From Nonomuraea spiralis (GTDB lineage Bacteria > Actinomycetota > Actinomycetes > Streptosporangiales > Streptosporangiaceae), in NCBI RefSeq assembly GCF_014648435.1, contig NZ_BMRC01000009.1, forward strand, positions 365,077-429,076: a stretch of DNA of 64,000 nt. The letters are read 5' to 3'. Each line of letters opens with the position of its first letter. Within the stretch, counting starts at the first letter, position 1. The position numbers and the translations under genes are program-made. The notes below the pieces were generated by a model that saw only the letters and a program-made list of their open reading frames with translations, had not been told where the DNA came from and searched no databases. Shown here in pieces: positions 44,679 through 53,098 of this stretch.

Positions 44679-45275
44679 TCACAACCAGCCGCTGTCACTG
44701 GCGATGCGTACGGCGTCGAGCCGGTTGCGGGCGCCCGTCTTGCACATGATCCGCGACAGATGGTTGCGTACGGTGCCCACCGACAGGAACAACTGGTCGG
44801 CGATCTCCGTCGATCTCGCCCCGCCGGCCGCGATGCGCAGCACGTCGAGCTCCCGCCGGGTGAGCGGGTTGGCCGCCGACTGCAGGGCCGCCACCGCCAG
44901 CTCGGCCTCGACCGCCCGGCCGCCGGCCGCGACCTGGCGTACCCCCTCGGCCAGCCGCTCCGGCGCCACCCGCAGGCTCATGAACCCCAGCACGCTCCCG
45001 TTGAACGCCCTGCGCAACTGGCCGGGACTCGGCCGCGCGGACAGGATCAGCACCGCGCACCGGGGCACCTGCTCGGTCAGATGGGTGGCCACCGGCAGGC
45101 CCGGCAGGTCGAGGTCGACGATCGCGACGTCGGGTTCGCACGACCGCGCCGCGGCCAGCACCTCGTCGGGGCGGCCCGTCTCGGCGACCACCCGCAGGTC
45201 AGGCTCGGATTCGAGCGTGGCCTGCAGACCGCGTCGCACCAAGGGAAGGTGTTCGGCGATGAGTATGCGGATCAA
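44679..45275 (-). CDS. LuxR-type regulator with atypical receiver domain
   Basis: 198 residues. NarL-like receiver at residues 1-115 and a LuxR HTH at about 137-195 (NPLTRRELDVLRIAAGGARSTEIADQLFLSVGTVRNHLSRI in parts). In the receiver, the acidic pair normally found after the first strand is AEH, and the conserved Lys-containing SLRV region replaces the usual LLKD; the phospho-acceptor Asp in VDLDLPG is kept. Phosphorylation may therefore be absent or altered. No histidine kinase is adjacent. The target is unknown. Confidence 0.88.
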   Translation of the reverse strand: MIRILIAEHLPLVRRGLQATLESEPDLRVVAETGRPDEVLAAARSCEPDVAIVDLDLPGLPVATHLTEQVPRCAVLILSARPSPGQLRRAFNGSVLGFMSLRVAPERLAEGVRQVAAGGRAVEAELAVAALQSAANPLTRRELDVLRIAAGGARSTEIADQLFLSVGTVRNHLSRIMCKTGARNRLDAVRIASDSGWL

Positions 45276-45430
45276 GACGTCCCCCTCCGTCGTCTCCCAG
45301 GGTGATCGTTTGATCGCTGACTGTCAACGCGGACCGTTGTTTCGCCAAAGTGCCGACAAGCCCGAGGGATGTGATGAGTTCGACTAGTCTGGGTCTGTCA
45401 AGACCGTCTGTCTGCCTGGAGCGCGCGTAG

Positions 45431-46747
45431 ATGAACTGGCTCTTTGTCGCCGGGATAGTTCTCTTCCTGGTGGGGTTGATGGTCTCCGTCGGCCTGCACG
45501 AGGTCGGCCATCTCGTGCCCGCCAAGATCTTCGGCGTACGGGTGACCCAGTACATGGTGGGCTTCGGCTCGACGGCCTGGTCGATCCGCCGGGGCGAGAC
45601 CGAGTACGGCATCAAGTGGATCCCGCTGGGCGGTTACATCCGGATGATCGGCATGCTGCCGCCGCGTCCGGGTGACGCCTCGGGCAAGCTGCGCAGCGCT
45701 TCCACCGGGCCGTTCCAGGGGCTGATCGAGACCGCCCGCGACGCCGCCATGGAGGAGGTGCGGCCCGGCGACGAGGAGCGCGTCTTCTACCGCAAGAAGT
45801 GGTGGCAGAAGATCATCATCATGTCCGGCGGGCCGCTGATGAACTTCGTGCTCGCGTTCATCTTCTTCAGCATCCTGCTGGTCGGCATCGGCCTGCCCAA
45901 GACCGCCCCGATCGTGTCGCCCGACACCAACACCTGCGTGATCCCCACCAGTGAGGTCCGCAAGACGTGCGCGCCCACCGACGAGCGCACCCCGGCCGCC
46001 AAGGCGGGCGTCAAGATCGGCGACCGCATGGTCTCCCTCGACGGCCAGAAGATCGAGACCTGGCAGGACGCCACCCGCCTGATCCGCGGCCACGGCGCCG
46101 GCCCGGTCAAGCTCGGCATCGTCCGCGACGGCCGGCCGATGACGCTCGACGTCACCCTCATCAGCCGCGACATGCAGAGCCTCACGGACGATGGCAAGGT
46201 CGAGGAGGGCAAGGTCGACAAGGGCGTCGGGTTCCTCGGCGTGGTGCCCTCCCAGGTCTTCGAGCAGCAGAGCATGGGGCATGTGCTGGGCTACATGGGC
46301 GACCTGACCGGCCGGGTCGTGGGTTCGATGGTCAACCTGCCGCAGAAGATGGTCGGCGTCTGGAACGCCGCCTTCTCCGGCGACCAGCGCGACCCCGAGG
46401 GCCCGGTCGGCGTGGTCGGCGCGGGCCGTCTCGGCGGCGAGATCCTGGCCTCCGACATGTCGAACAAGAGCAAGCTGTTCACCTTCGTCAGCCTGCTGGC
46501 CGGGTTCAACCTGGCGATCGGCCTGTTCAACCTGATCCCGCTGTTGCCCCTCGACGGCGGCCACATCGCCGGCGGCATATGGGAGGGCATCAAGCGCGCC
46601 TACGCCAAGATCATGCGCCGCCCTGAGCCCCGCCACGTCGACATCGCCAAGGTGTTGCCGCTCACGTACGCGATGGCGTTCGTGCTGATCATCATGGCCG
46701 GTCTGCTGGTCTACGCCGACCTGGTCAACCCGCTCACCCTGGGCTGA
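45431..46747 (+). CDS. rseP: Site-2 protease RseP/RIP1
   Basis: 438 residues. H23-E24-x-x-H27 zinc site in the first helix, one PDZ domain (AAKAGVKIGDRMVSLDGQKIETW, about 193-215), and the third ligand motif LPLDGGH in the penultimate membrane segment. It is an intramembrane protease that cleaves anti-sigma factors or signal-peptide remnants. In many actinobacteria rseP sits between dxr and ispG; here neither is adjacent, so it stands alone. Confidence 0.95.
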   Translation: MNWLFVAGIVLFLVGLMVSVGLHEVGHLVPAKIFGVRVTQYMVGFGSTAWSIRRGETEYGIKWIPLGGYIRMIGMLPPRPGDASGKLRSASTGPFQGLIETARDAAMEEVRPGDEERVFYRKKWWQKIIIMSGGPLMNFVLAFIFFSILLVGIGLPKTAPIVSPDTNTCVIPTSEVRKTCAPTDERTPAAKAGVKIGDRMVSLDGQKIETWQDATRLIRGHGAGPVKLGIVRDGRPMTLDVTLISRDMQSLTDDGKVEEGKVDKGVGFLGVVPSQVFEQQSMGHVLGYMGDLTGRVVGSMVNLPQKMVGVWNAAFSGDQRDPEGPVGVVGAGRLGGEILASDMSNKSKLFTFVSLLAGFNLAIGLFNLIPLLPLDGGHIAGGIWEGIKRAYAKIMRRPEPRHVDIAKVLPLTYAMAFVLIIMAGLLVYADLVNPLTLG

Positions 46748-46754
46748 TCCGCCC

Positions 46755-47396
46755 TCAGGAGTCCGGCCCGTCGCCGGTGAACGTCACCGCGGCGGGCACG
46801 ACCGCGAACACGGCGCGCAACTCGGCGACGAGGCCGTCGAGCGTGGGCTCGGCCGATCGTGCGGCCCAGCCGCGCAGCGCGGCATGGAAGGCCGCCACCA
46901 GCAGGTCGAGCGCCAGCCGGGGACGCTGATCGCGGGCGTCGAGGCCCAGCCTCCGCCGCAACGTCGCCTCGAAGGCCGCGCTCGTACGGTCGCAGAACTG
47001 CAGCCCGTGCGCGGCGATGGACGGCGTACGCTGCGACAGCTCATGGCTCAGCCGTACGCGGGCCACCCACTCCGGCCCGCCCTCCGCCATCCGTTCGACC
47101 GCCGCGAGCATCGCGTCCTGCAACACCGCGAGGACGGGACGGCCGCCGAGCGGCGCCTGCTCGACGTCGCCCAGCAGGCCGGTCCACAAGGCCTCCAGCG
47201 GTGCCGAGGCGACCTCCTCCTTGCTGGCGAAGTTCCTGAAGAACGTGCGCTTGGAGACCTCGACCTCCGCGCACAACTCGTCGAGGGTCACCTGGTCGAA
47301 CCCGCGCTCGGCGAACAACGTGAGCGCGGTGTCCACGAGCGTGGCCCTGGTCTTCAGCTTCTTGCGCTCGCGGAGCGGCAGCAGGTCGGCGGTCAT
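46755..47396 (-). CDS. TetR family transcriptional regulator
   Basis: 213 residues. HTH at about 18-60 (ALTLFAERGFDQVTLDELCAEVEVSKRTFFRNFASKEEV in parts), with the FFRNF recognition helix of the AcrR/YcdC group. The C-terminal domain resembles mycofactocin/MftR-type TetR regulators (GPEWVARVRLSHELSQRTPSI). It is divergent from an MDR oxidoreductase, with a 15-bp palindrome over that gene's promoter. Confidence 0.9.
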   Translation of the reverse strand: MTADLLPLRERKKLKTRATLVDTALTLFAERGFDQVTLDELCAEVEVSKRTFFRNFASKEEVASAPLEALWTGLLGDVEQAPLGGRPVLAVLQDAMLAAVERMAEGGPEWVARVRLSHELSQRTPSIAAHGLQFCDRTSAAFEATLRRRLGLDARDQRPRLALDLLVAAFHAALRGWAARSAEPTLDGLVAELRAVFAVVPAAVTFTGDGPDS

Positions 47397-47432
47397 CGCC
47401 CCCGAGTGTACCCGGAGAGCAGATGCCTCCTA

Positions 47433-47455
47433 TAGGCTTATGCCACTCAGTGGCA
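47433..47455 (+). promoter_or_regulatory. -10 box and overlapping operator of the MDR gene
   Basis: TAGGCT at 47433-47438 is a TAnnnT -10. The palindrome TGCCACT-C-AGTGGCA at 47441-47455 covers the expected start point, a good position for repression by the divergent TetR. Confidence 0.65.
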
Positions 47456-47473
47456 CTTTGAGAGGACGTCGCC

Positions 47474-48403
47474 ATGCGCGCACTGATCGTCGACCGTTCC
47501 GTTCCCGGTGGCCTGCGGGTGGCCGAGGCGCCCGAGCCGGTGCCCACGCCCGGCCAGGCGCTGATCCGGGTCACGGCCACGTCGCTGAACTTCGGCGAGG
47601 TCCGGCACGGCATCGACTCGGCGCCCGAGGGCGCGGTGCTCGGCTGGGACGCCGCGGGCGTCGTCGTACGGGCGGCCGCCGACGGTTCGGGGCCCGCCGT
47701 GGGCACGTCCGTCGTGACCCTCGGCGAGGACGGCGGCTGGGCCGAGCTGCGGGCCGTCCGTACCGACTGGATCGGGGTGGTGCCGGAAGGCGCGGACCCC
47801 GGCGCGATCAGCACGATCCCCGTCGCCGGCGCCACCGCGCTGCGCGCGCTCGACCGCGTCGGGCCGCTGCTGGGCCGGCGCGTCCTGGTCACCGGCGCGA
47901 CCGGCGGCGTCGGCCGCTACGCCGTGCAGCTCGCCAGGCTCGGCGGCGCGTACGTGATCGCCGCCACCGGCGACCCCGCCCGGCACGGCGACGGCCTGCG
48001 CGCGCTCGGGGCGCACGAGGTCGTCGAGAGCCCGGCCCGGAGCGGCGGGCGGCTCGACGGCGTTCTGGACATGCTCGGCGGCGCGCCGCTGGTGGAGGCG
48101 TTCGACCAGCTCGGCGAGGGCGGCACGCTGGTCGCCGTCGGCCACTCGACCGGCGAGGGCGAGAGCTTCCCGTTCGGCGCGCTGTTCGGCGGGGCCGACC
48201 GGCACGACCGCTCGCTGGTGACGTTCCTCCTACTGTGCTGCGACGGGCTGCACCGCGACCTGACCTGGCTGGCCGGTCAGGTCGCGGGCGGCACGCTGAG
48301 CCCGGAGATCGCCTGGCGCGGCGGCTGGGACGACGCCGCCGAGGCCGTGACCGCCCTCCTCGAACGCCGCCTGCACGGCAAGGCGGTGCTCGACCTGGCG
48401 TGA
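47474..48403 (+). CDS. MDR family (zinc-independent) alcohol dehydrogenase/quinone reductase-like
   Basis: 309 residues. Medium-chain dehydrogenase fold with a GroES-like N-terminal part (VPTPGQALIRVTATSLNFGEV) and a nucleotide-binding part VLVTGATGGVGRYAVQLARLGGAYVI. It lacks the catalytic zinc ligands. The expected role is NADPH-dependent reduction of an enone or quinone. SD AGAGGACG before ATG 47474. Probably repressed by the divergent TetR. Confidence 0.9.
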   Translation: MRALIVDRSVPGGLRVAEAPEPVPTPGQALIRVTATSLNFGEVRHGIDSAPEGAVLGWDAAGVVVRAAADGSGPAVGTSVVTLGEDGGWAELRAVRTDWIGVVPEGADPGAISTIPVAGATALRALDRVGPLLGRRVLVTGATGGVGRYAVQLARLGGAYVIAATGDPARHGDGLRALGAHEVVESPARSGGRLDGVLDMLGGAPLVEAFDQLGEGGTLVAVGHSTGEGESFPFGALFGGADRHDRSLVTFLLLCCDGLHRDLTWLAGQVAGGTLSPEIAWRGGWDDAAEAVTALLERRLHGKAVLDLA

Positions 48404-48412
48404 GGGCGAGGT

Positions 48413-49366
48413 CTAGTTCATCGAGATGTGCACGTGGTCGTAGTGGTTCTCGGTGACGCTGCCGCGGTCGGACATCGCGCGCCAGCCTGAGCCCTGGTTG
48501 ATGCGCTGCTTCCAGATCACGTACTTGACGCCGAGTTTGGCCTTGTTCTTGAGCGCCCAGTCGGCCAGGCGGTCGCCCAGGGCGTTGTTGGTCGCGTTCG
48601 GGATGGTTCCGCCGGTGCTCATCATGAAGTCGCAGGCCCGGCCGAGCGGGTGCTCGCCGCTGGAACCGGAGCGGAAGCAGCCCACCTCGTGCGGCAACGA
48701 GAAGTTCTTCTGCACCTGCGCGCGCATCAGCCGCGTGCGCGGGGTGATGTTGTCCGAGCCGGACGGCAGCTCAGGGGCCCAGCTCCCGTCGGACTTCTTG
48801 CCCGGCCCGAACGGCACGAGGTCCTGGAGCTTCTTCTTGATGTCGTCGATGACGTCCTGGGCGTCGTCGCGCTGCTCGGCCACCTCGGCCGCGTCCGCCT
48901 TCAGCCCGGTCGCCAGGGCGGCGGCGGCCTCGGCGGCCTTCTTCTTCTCGTCGCGGGCCCTGGCCACGCTGTCGACGACGGCCTGCTGCTCGGCGGTGAG
49001 CTGTTCGAGCACGGCCGCGCCGCCGCCGTTCGGGGGCACCAGGAAACCCGGCAGGGAGGAGTCGCCGTTCTGGTAGCGCATCCGGGCGATCTCGGCGACC
49101 CGCTGCTCGGCCGCGGCCAGCGCCTGGTCGGCCGCGGCGACGCGCTGCTGCGCCGCCGTGGCGGCCTGCTGGGCCTTGGCCAGCTCGACCCGTTTGAGGT
49201 TGTACGCCTCGATGAGCTTGTCGACCTTGTTGTTGAGCTGCTTGAGCTGGGCCCGTAGCTCGGCCTCGGACGGCTTGGGCGCCGCCGAGGCGACGGCCGG
49301 CTGAACGAGCAGGGCGGCGGCTGTGATGAGACCGATGGCAAGACTCGCGGGGGACGAAGCCGCCAC
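48413..49366 (-). CDS. Secreted coiled-coil protein with ARB-07466-like C-terminal domain
   Basis: 317 residues. Signal peptide 1 to about 28 (VASAA-P), then a long Ala/Lys/Glu-rich coiled coil (about 32-185, with a break at PPNGGG), and a C-terminal domain of about 110 residues containing RSGSSGEHPLGRACDFMM and NHYDHVHISMN. The last two resemble the metal-binding motifs of D-Ala-D-Ala carboxypeptidase/VanY-like folds. It is probably a cell-wall hydrolase or wall-remodelling factor, like RipA-type proteins. Expression is probably controlled by the c-di-AMP riboswitch in its leader. Confidence 0.85.
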   Translation of the reverse strand: MAASSPASLAIGLITAAALLVQPAVASAAPKPSEAELRAQLKQLNNKVDKLIEAYNLKRVELAKAQQAATAAQQRVAAADQALAAAEQRVAEIARMRYQNGDSSLPGFLVPPNGGGAAVLEQLTAEQQAVVDSVARARDEKKKAAEAAAALATGLKADAAEVAEQRDDAQDVIDDIKKKLQDLVPFGPGKKSDGSWAPELPSGSDNITPRTRLMRAQVQKNFSLPHEVGCFRSGSSGEHPLGRACDFMMSTGGTIPNATNNALGDRLADWALKNKAKLGVKYVIWKQRINQGSGWRAMSDRGSVTENHYDHVHISMN

Positions 49367-49382
49367 AGTGGTTGATTCCTCT

Positions 49383-49520
49383 CCCTCTGCCGGCCGGGTT
49401 AGCTGACGGGTTCGGGCATGGGAGTTGTCCCTACCACTGGCGCGGATTCACCCCGGATGCGATGGGTCCCCGGCTCCCGGGCAACACGCCCGGGATTAGG
49501 CGTACAACGGCCGATATGGC
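49383..49520 (-). promoter_or_regulatory. Cyclic di-AMP riboswitch (ydaO-yuaA class)
   Basis: Read on the minus strand, the leader contains, in order, GAGCCGGGGACCCA (49463-49476), CCGGGGTGAATCC (49444-49456) and the highly conserved CCGAACCCGTCAGCTAACC block (49397-49415), the hallmarks of the ydaO-yuaA class, which binds cyclic di-AMP and often precedes actinobacterial cell-wall hydrolase genes. Limits are approximate. It ends about 17 nt before the hydrolase start; in this class ligand binding usually turns expression off. Confidence 0.82.
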
Positions 49521-49562
49521 CGATGTCTATCGGGATAGTAGTGGTAGATCACAAGTCATGCG

Positions 49563-49591
49563 ACTTTAAGGCGAAATCAATTAGTGATCAA
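49563..49591 (-). promoter_or_regulatory. Promoter of the riboswitch/hydrolase transcript
   Basis: On the minus strand TTGATC (49591-49586) and TAAAGT (49568-49563) are separated by 17 nt. This would start the leader near 49556, giving a leader of about 190 nt that contains the riboswitch. It overlaps the end of galT. Confidence 0.55.
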
Positions 49592-50651
49592 TTCGTGATC
49601 GCAACATGCGTGCCGCCTCCTCGGGCAGCACGTCGTTGACGAACGCCCCCATGGCCGACTCCGACCCCGCCAGGAACTTCAGCTTCCCGGGCGCGCGCCT
49701 GATGCTGAACAGCTCCAGGTGCAGGTAGGCCAGGTCGCGGCCGTACCGGACCGGTGCCTGGTGCCAGGCCGAGATGTACGGCATCGCCACCCCGAACAGC
49801 GCGTCCAGCGCCCGCAGCACCGAGGTGTACAGCGGCGCGAACGCGGCCCGTTCCTCCTCCGACAGCGCCGCGAGGTCGGGCACCTGCCGGTGCGGATACA
49901 CGTGCACCTCGAACGGCCAGCGCGCGGCGGCCGGCACGAACGCCGTCCACAACTCGTTGGAGGCCACCACCCGCGTGCCGGCCGACCGCTCGGCGGCCAG
50001 CACGTCGGCGAACAGGTTGCCGCCCGTGTACCGCGAGGCGGCCCCGAGCTGGAGCTTCGTCCGCGGGGTCACGTAGGGGTAGGCGTAGATCTGCCCGTGC
50101 GGGTGCGCGAGCGTGATGCCGATCTCCTCGCCCCTGTTCTCGAAGGGGAACACCTGCTCGACGCCCTCGATGCCGGACAATTCGGCCGTGCGGTCGGCCC
50201 ACGCCTCCATGACCAGCGCGACCTGGGCGTTGGAGAGCCTGGAGAAGGAGGAGGAGTGCTCGGAGGTGAAGCACACCACCTCACACCGCCCCATACCCGG
50301 ACGCACTTCACTCAGCCCGCCGACGTCCCCGTAAGTCCCGAAATTTCCGGAAAAAGAGGGGAAGCGGTTCTCGAACACCACCACGTCATAGTCGTAGGAC
50401 GGGATCTCCGACGCCCGCGTGTCCGACGACGGGCACAACGGGCACTCGTCGGTCGGCGGCAGGAACGTCCGCGTCTGCCGATGGCCGGCGATCGCGATCC
50501 ACTCCTCGGTCAGCGGGTCGTAGCGCAGCTCCGAGGCCACCGGACGCGGGTCGAGCGCCCGCCGGTCGATCGCGCTCCGGTCGGCGTCGTCGCGCCGGTC
50601 GAAGTAGATCAGCTCTCGGCCGTCTGCCAGGTGGGTGATGGTGCGCTTCAA
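49581..50651 (-). CDS. galT: Galactose-1-phosphate uridylyltransferase
   Basis: 356 residues, HIT-superfamily Leloir enzyme. Zinc ligands in C70-P-L-C73 and the catalytic H183-P-H185-G-Q187. It exchanges UMP between UDP-glucose and galactose-1-P. TTG 50651 overlaps the deoR stop (TTGA), so the two are coupled. No galK or galE is adjacent. A short A+T-rich patch at 50325-50360 contains CCCGAAATTTC, also found at 1391-1401. Confidence 0.95.
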   Translation of the reverse strand: MKRTITHLADGRELIYFDRRDDADRSAIDRRALDPRPVASELRYDPLTEEWIAIAGHRQTRTFLPPTDECPLCPSSDTRASEIPSYDYDVVVFENRFPSFSGNFGTYGDVGGLSEVRPGMGRCEVVCFTSEHSSSFSRLSNAQVALVMEAWADRTAELSGIEGVEQVFPFENRGEEIGITLAHPHGQIYAYPYVTPRTKLQLGAASRYTGGNLFADVLAAERSAGTRVVASNELWTAFVPAAARWPFEVHVYPHRQVPDLAALSEEERAAFAPLYTSVLRALDALFGVAMPYISAWHQAPVRYGRDLAYLHLELFSIRRAPGKLKFLAGSESAMGAFVNDVLPEEAARMLRSRIDH

Positions 50652-51427
50652 GGCGTGCCCTCCGCGATGATCAGTTCTCCGGCCCGTTCGGCCAGTTCGG
50701 TGCGTGCTTCCTCGGGCAGCCCGGCGTCGCTGATGACCACGTCGGCCTCGGTCAGCTCGGCGATCGTGCTGATGCCGACCGTGTTCCACTTGGTGTGGTC
50801 GGCGGGGACCACCAGCCGGTGCGCGGCGGCCACCAGCTCCCTGTCGGTCTCGGACTCCAGCAGGTTGGGCGTGGTGAACCCGGCGCGCAGGCTCATGCCG
50901 TGCACCCCGAGGAAGAGCGTGTCCACGTGCAGGCGGCGGATCGCGGCCACCGCCACGGGGCCGACCAGCGCGTCGGAGGGCGTACGCACGCCGCCGGTCA
51001 GCACGACCGTGCGGTCGGCGCGCGGGTTGCGGTGGAAGACCTCGGCGACCGGTATCGAGTTGGTGATCACGGTCAGCTCGGGCACGGCGACCAGGTGATG
51101 GGCCAGCGCCCAGGTGGTGGTGCCGGCGGAGAGCGCCACGGCGGTGCCCGGCCGTACGAGGGTGGCCGCGTGCCGGGCGATGGCCTCCTTCTCCTGCTGC
51201 TGGCGGGCGGACTTGGCGGTGAAGCCCGGCTCCTCGGTCGAGCCGGGGCCGAGCGCCGTCGCGCCGCCGTGCACCTTCTCCAGCAGGCCGCGCTCGGCGA
51301 GCACTTCCAGGTCGCGGCGTATCGTCATGTCGGAGACGCCGAGCTCGCGCACGAGGTCGGCCACTCGGACGCCGCCGCTGCTGCGTACGCGTTCGAGGAT
51401 CGTCTGCTGACGCTGCTGTGCGAGCAC
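50648..51427 (-). CDS. DeoR family transcriptional regulator
   Basis: 259 residues. N-terminal HTH (QRQQTILERVRSSGGVRVADLVRELGVSDMTIRRDLEVLAERG in parts, residues about 4-50), then a sugar-phosphate sensing domain (VVLTGGVRTPSDALVGPVA, HTKWNTVG). It is coupled to galT, so it probably senses a galactose or related sugar phosphate. GTG 51427 has GGAAGGGG upstream and matches family N-termini better than the upstream TTG. Confidence 0.9.
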   Translation of the reverse strand: MLAQQRQQTILERVRSSGGVRVADLVRELGVSDMTIRRDLEVLAERGLLEKVHGGATALGPGSTEEPGFTAKSARQQQEKEAIARHAATLVRPGTAVALSAGTTTWALAHHLVAVPELTVITNSIPVAEVFHRNPRADRTVVLTGGVRTPSDALVGPVAVAAIRRLHVDTLFLGVHGMSLRAGFTTPNLLESETDRELVAAAHRLVVPADHTKWNTVGISTIAELTEADVVISDAGLPEEARTELAERAGELIIAEGTP

Positions 51428-51565
51428 GCCCACCCCTTCCAACAGATTCCACCAAATTATGACACGGCTTTGTTGAGGAATGTTAGGTCAGGGCGTATCG
51501 CTTGTGCGACTGACGGGCAGGGGAGACGTTGAGGGTTACGTTCCCGACCTCCGGAGGTTGAGCCC

Positions 51566-51643
51566 ATGGCGAAACGCGCACGCAAGGGCAGGGCGCGCAA
51601 GAAGAAGAAGGCGAACCACAGGAAGCGCCCGAACGCGAACTGA
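51566..51643 (+). CDS. 50S ribosomal protein bL37 (25 aa)
   Basis: A 25-codon gene that is easily missed. It encodes a very basic peptide beginning MAKRARKGRARKKKK and ending ANHRKRPNAN, matching the 24-residue mycobacterial large-subunit protein bL37 (known with the GKRPNA-type end). GGAGG lies 8 nt before the ATG, and a strong hairpin follows 5 nt after the stop. It binds 23S rRNA in actinobacterial ribosomes. Confidence 0.88.
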   Translation: MAKRARKGRARKKKKANHRKRPNAN

Positions 51644-51647
51644 CCGA

Positions 51648-51676
51648 GGGTGGCCGCGGTACCCCCGCGGCCACCC
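51648..51676. terminator. Terminator between bL37 and the TrpB2 gene
   Basis: Hairpin with 12-bp perfect arms, GGGTGGCCGCGG (51648-51659) and CCGCGGCCACCC (51665-51676), loop TACCC. The short pyrimidine tail after it makes it plausible for bL37; it can also serve the convergent gene. Confidence 0.8.
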
Positions 51677-51698
51677 CTTCAGGCTCTCTCAGCCTCTC

Positions 51699-53033
51699 TC
51701 AGCCGGGCAGTTCGCTGAGCGCCTGGTCGAGGCGTTCCTGCGGGAGCGTGTAGTCCTCCAGCTCGCCGGCCAGGTGGCGGTCGTAGGCGGCCAGGTCGAA
51801 GTGGCCGTGCCCGCACAGCGCGGTGAGGATCACCTTCTCCTCGCCGCTCTCCTTGCAGCGCAGCGCCTCGGCGATGGTCTCGGCCAGCGCGTGCGTGGGC
51901 TCCGGGGCCGGGACGATGCCCTCCGTCCGCGCGAAGCGCACACCCGCCTCGAAACACTCGCTCTGCGTACGGGTGACCGCCTCGAACAGGCCCAGTTCGT
52001 ACATGTGGGACAGCAGCGGCGCCATGCCGTGATAGCGCAGCCCGCCCGCGTGGATGGGATCGGGGACGAAGGAATGTCCGAGGGTGTGCATCTTGAGCAG
52101 CGGGGTGAGCCCGGCGGTGTCGCCGAAGTCGTAGGCGTAGACCCCTCTGGTGAACGACGGGCAGGCGGCCGGCTCGACCGCGCGGAACACCGTGCCGATC
52201 CGTCCGGCCAGTTTCTCCCGCAGGAACGGGAAGGCGAGCCCGGCGAAGTTGGAGCCGCCGCCGGTGCAGCCGATGACCAGGTCGGGCAGTTCGGGCAGTT
52301 GGGCCAGCGCCTCCTCGCCGATCACCGTCTGGTGCAGCAGGACGTGACTGAGCACCGACCCGAGCGCGTACCGGGCCTCGGGGATCGAGGCGGCCACCTC
52401 GACCGCCTCGCTGATCGCCAGGCCCAGGCTGCCGGGGGAGTCCGGGTGGTCGGCGAGCGCCTTGCTGCCCGCACCGGTGACGGGGGAGGGGCTGGGATGG
52501 ACGGTGGCGCCGTAGACCCGCATGAGCGAGCTCCGGTACGGCTTCTGGTCGTAGGAGGCACGGACCATCCAGATCCGGCATTCCAGGCCGAACTGAGCGC
52601 AGGCGAACGCCAGGGCCGACCCCCACTGCCCCGCGCCGGTCTCCGTGGTCAGCAGCCGTACGCCTTCCTTGGCGTTGTAGTACGCCTGGGGCACCGAGGT
52701 GTTCGCCTTGTGCGAGCCGGCCGGTGAGACGCCTTCGTACTTGTAGTAGATGCGGGCCGGGGTGCCGAGGGCCTTCTCCAGCCGGTGTGCCCTGATCAGC
52801 GGCGTGGGCCGCCACAGCCGGTAGACGTCGAGGACCTCCTGGGGAATGGGGACGTATCGGTCGCCACTGACCTCCTGCGCGATGAGCTCCATGGGGAACA
52901 GCGGCGCGAGGTCGTCCGGGCCGACGGGCCGGCGGGTGCCCGGGTGGAGAGGAGGCGGCGGTGGCACGGGCAGATCGGGAACGATGTTGTACCAGTTGCT
53001 CGGGATCACCGTTCCAGTGTCCGCCGTGCTCAC
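51699..53033 (-). CDS. TrpB2-type tryptophan synthase beta-like PLP enzyme
   Basis: 444 residues, the longer TrpB2 form. PLP lysine K109 in AGSHKANTS; the phosphate-binding glycines are in IGCTGGGSNFAGL. TrpB2 proteins act without TrpA, making tryptophan from indole and serine or scavenging indole; some act on other nucleophiles. It is isolated from the trp operon. GTG 53033 with GGAG upstream. A uridine-kinase-like gene ends 65 nt upstream on the same strand. Confidence 0.9.
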   Translation of the reverse strand: MSTADTGTVIPSNWYNIVPDLPVPPPPPLHPGTRRPVGPDDLAPLFPMELIAQEVSGDRYVPIPQEVLDVYRLWRPTPLIRAHRLEKALGTPARIYYKYEGVSPAGSHKANTSVPQAYYNAKEGVRLLTTETGAGQWGSALAFACAQFGLECRIWMVRASYDQKPYRSSLMRVYGATVHPSPSPVTGAGSKALADHPDSPGSLGLAISEAVEVAASIPEARYALGSVLSHVLLHQTVIGEEALAQLPELPDLVIGCTGGGSNFAGLAFPFLREKLAGRIGTVFRAVEPAACPSFTRGVYAYDFGDTAGLTPLLKMHTLGHSFVPDPIHAGGLRYHGMAPLLSHMYELGLFEAVTRTQSECFEAGVRFARTEGIVPAPEPTHALAETIAEALRCKESGEEKVILTALCGHGHFDLAAYDRHLAGELEDYTLPQERLDQALSELPG

Positions 53034-53098
53034 GCTCCGTCAAGCATCTGTACACGCAGACGACCGGACCTTCCCGAGGGCCGCGTCGCCGCTCGGGC

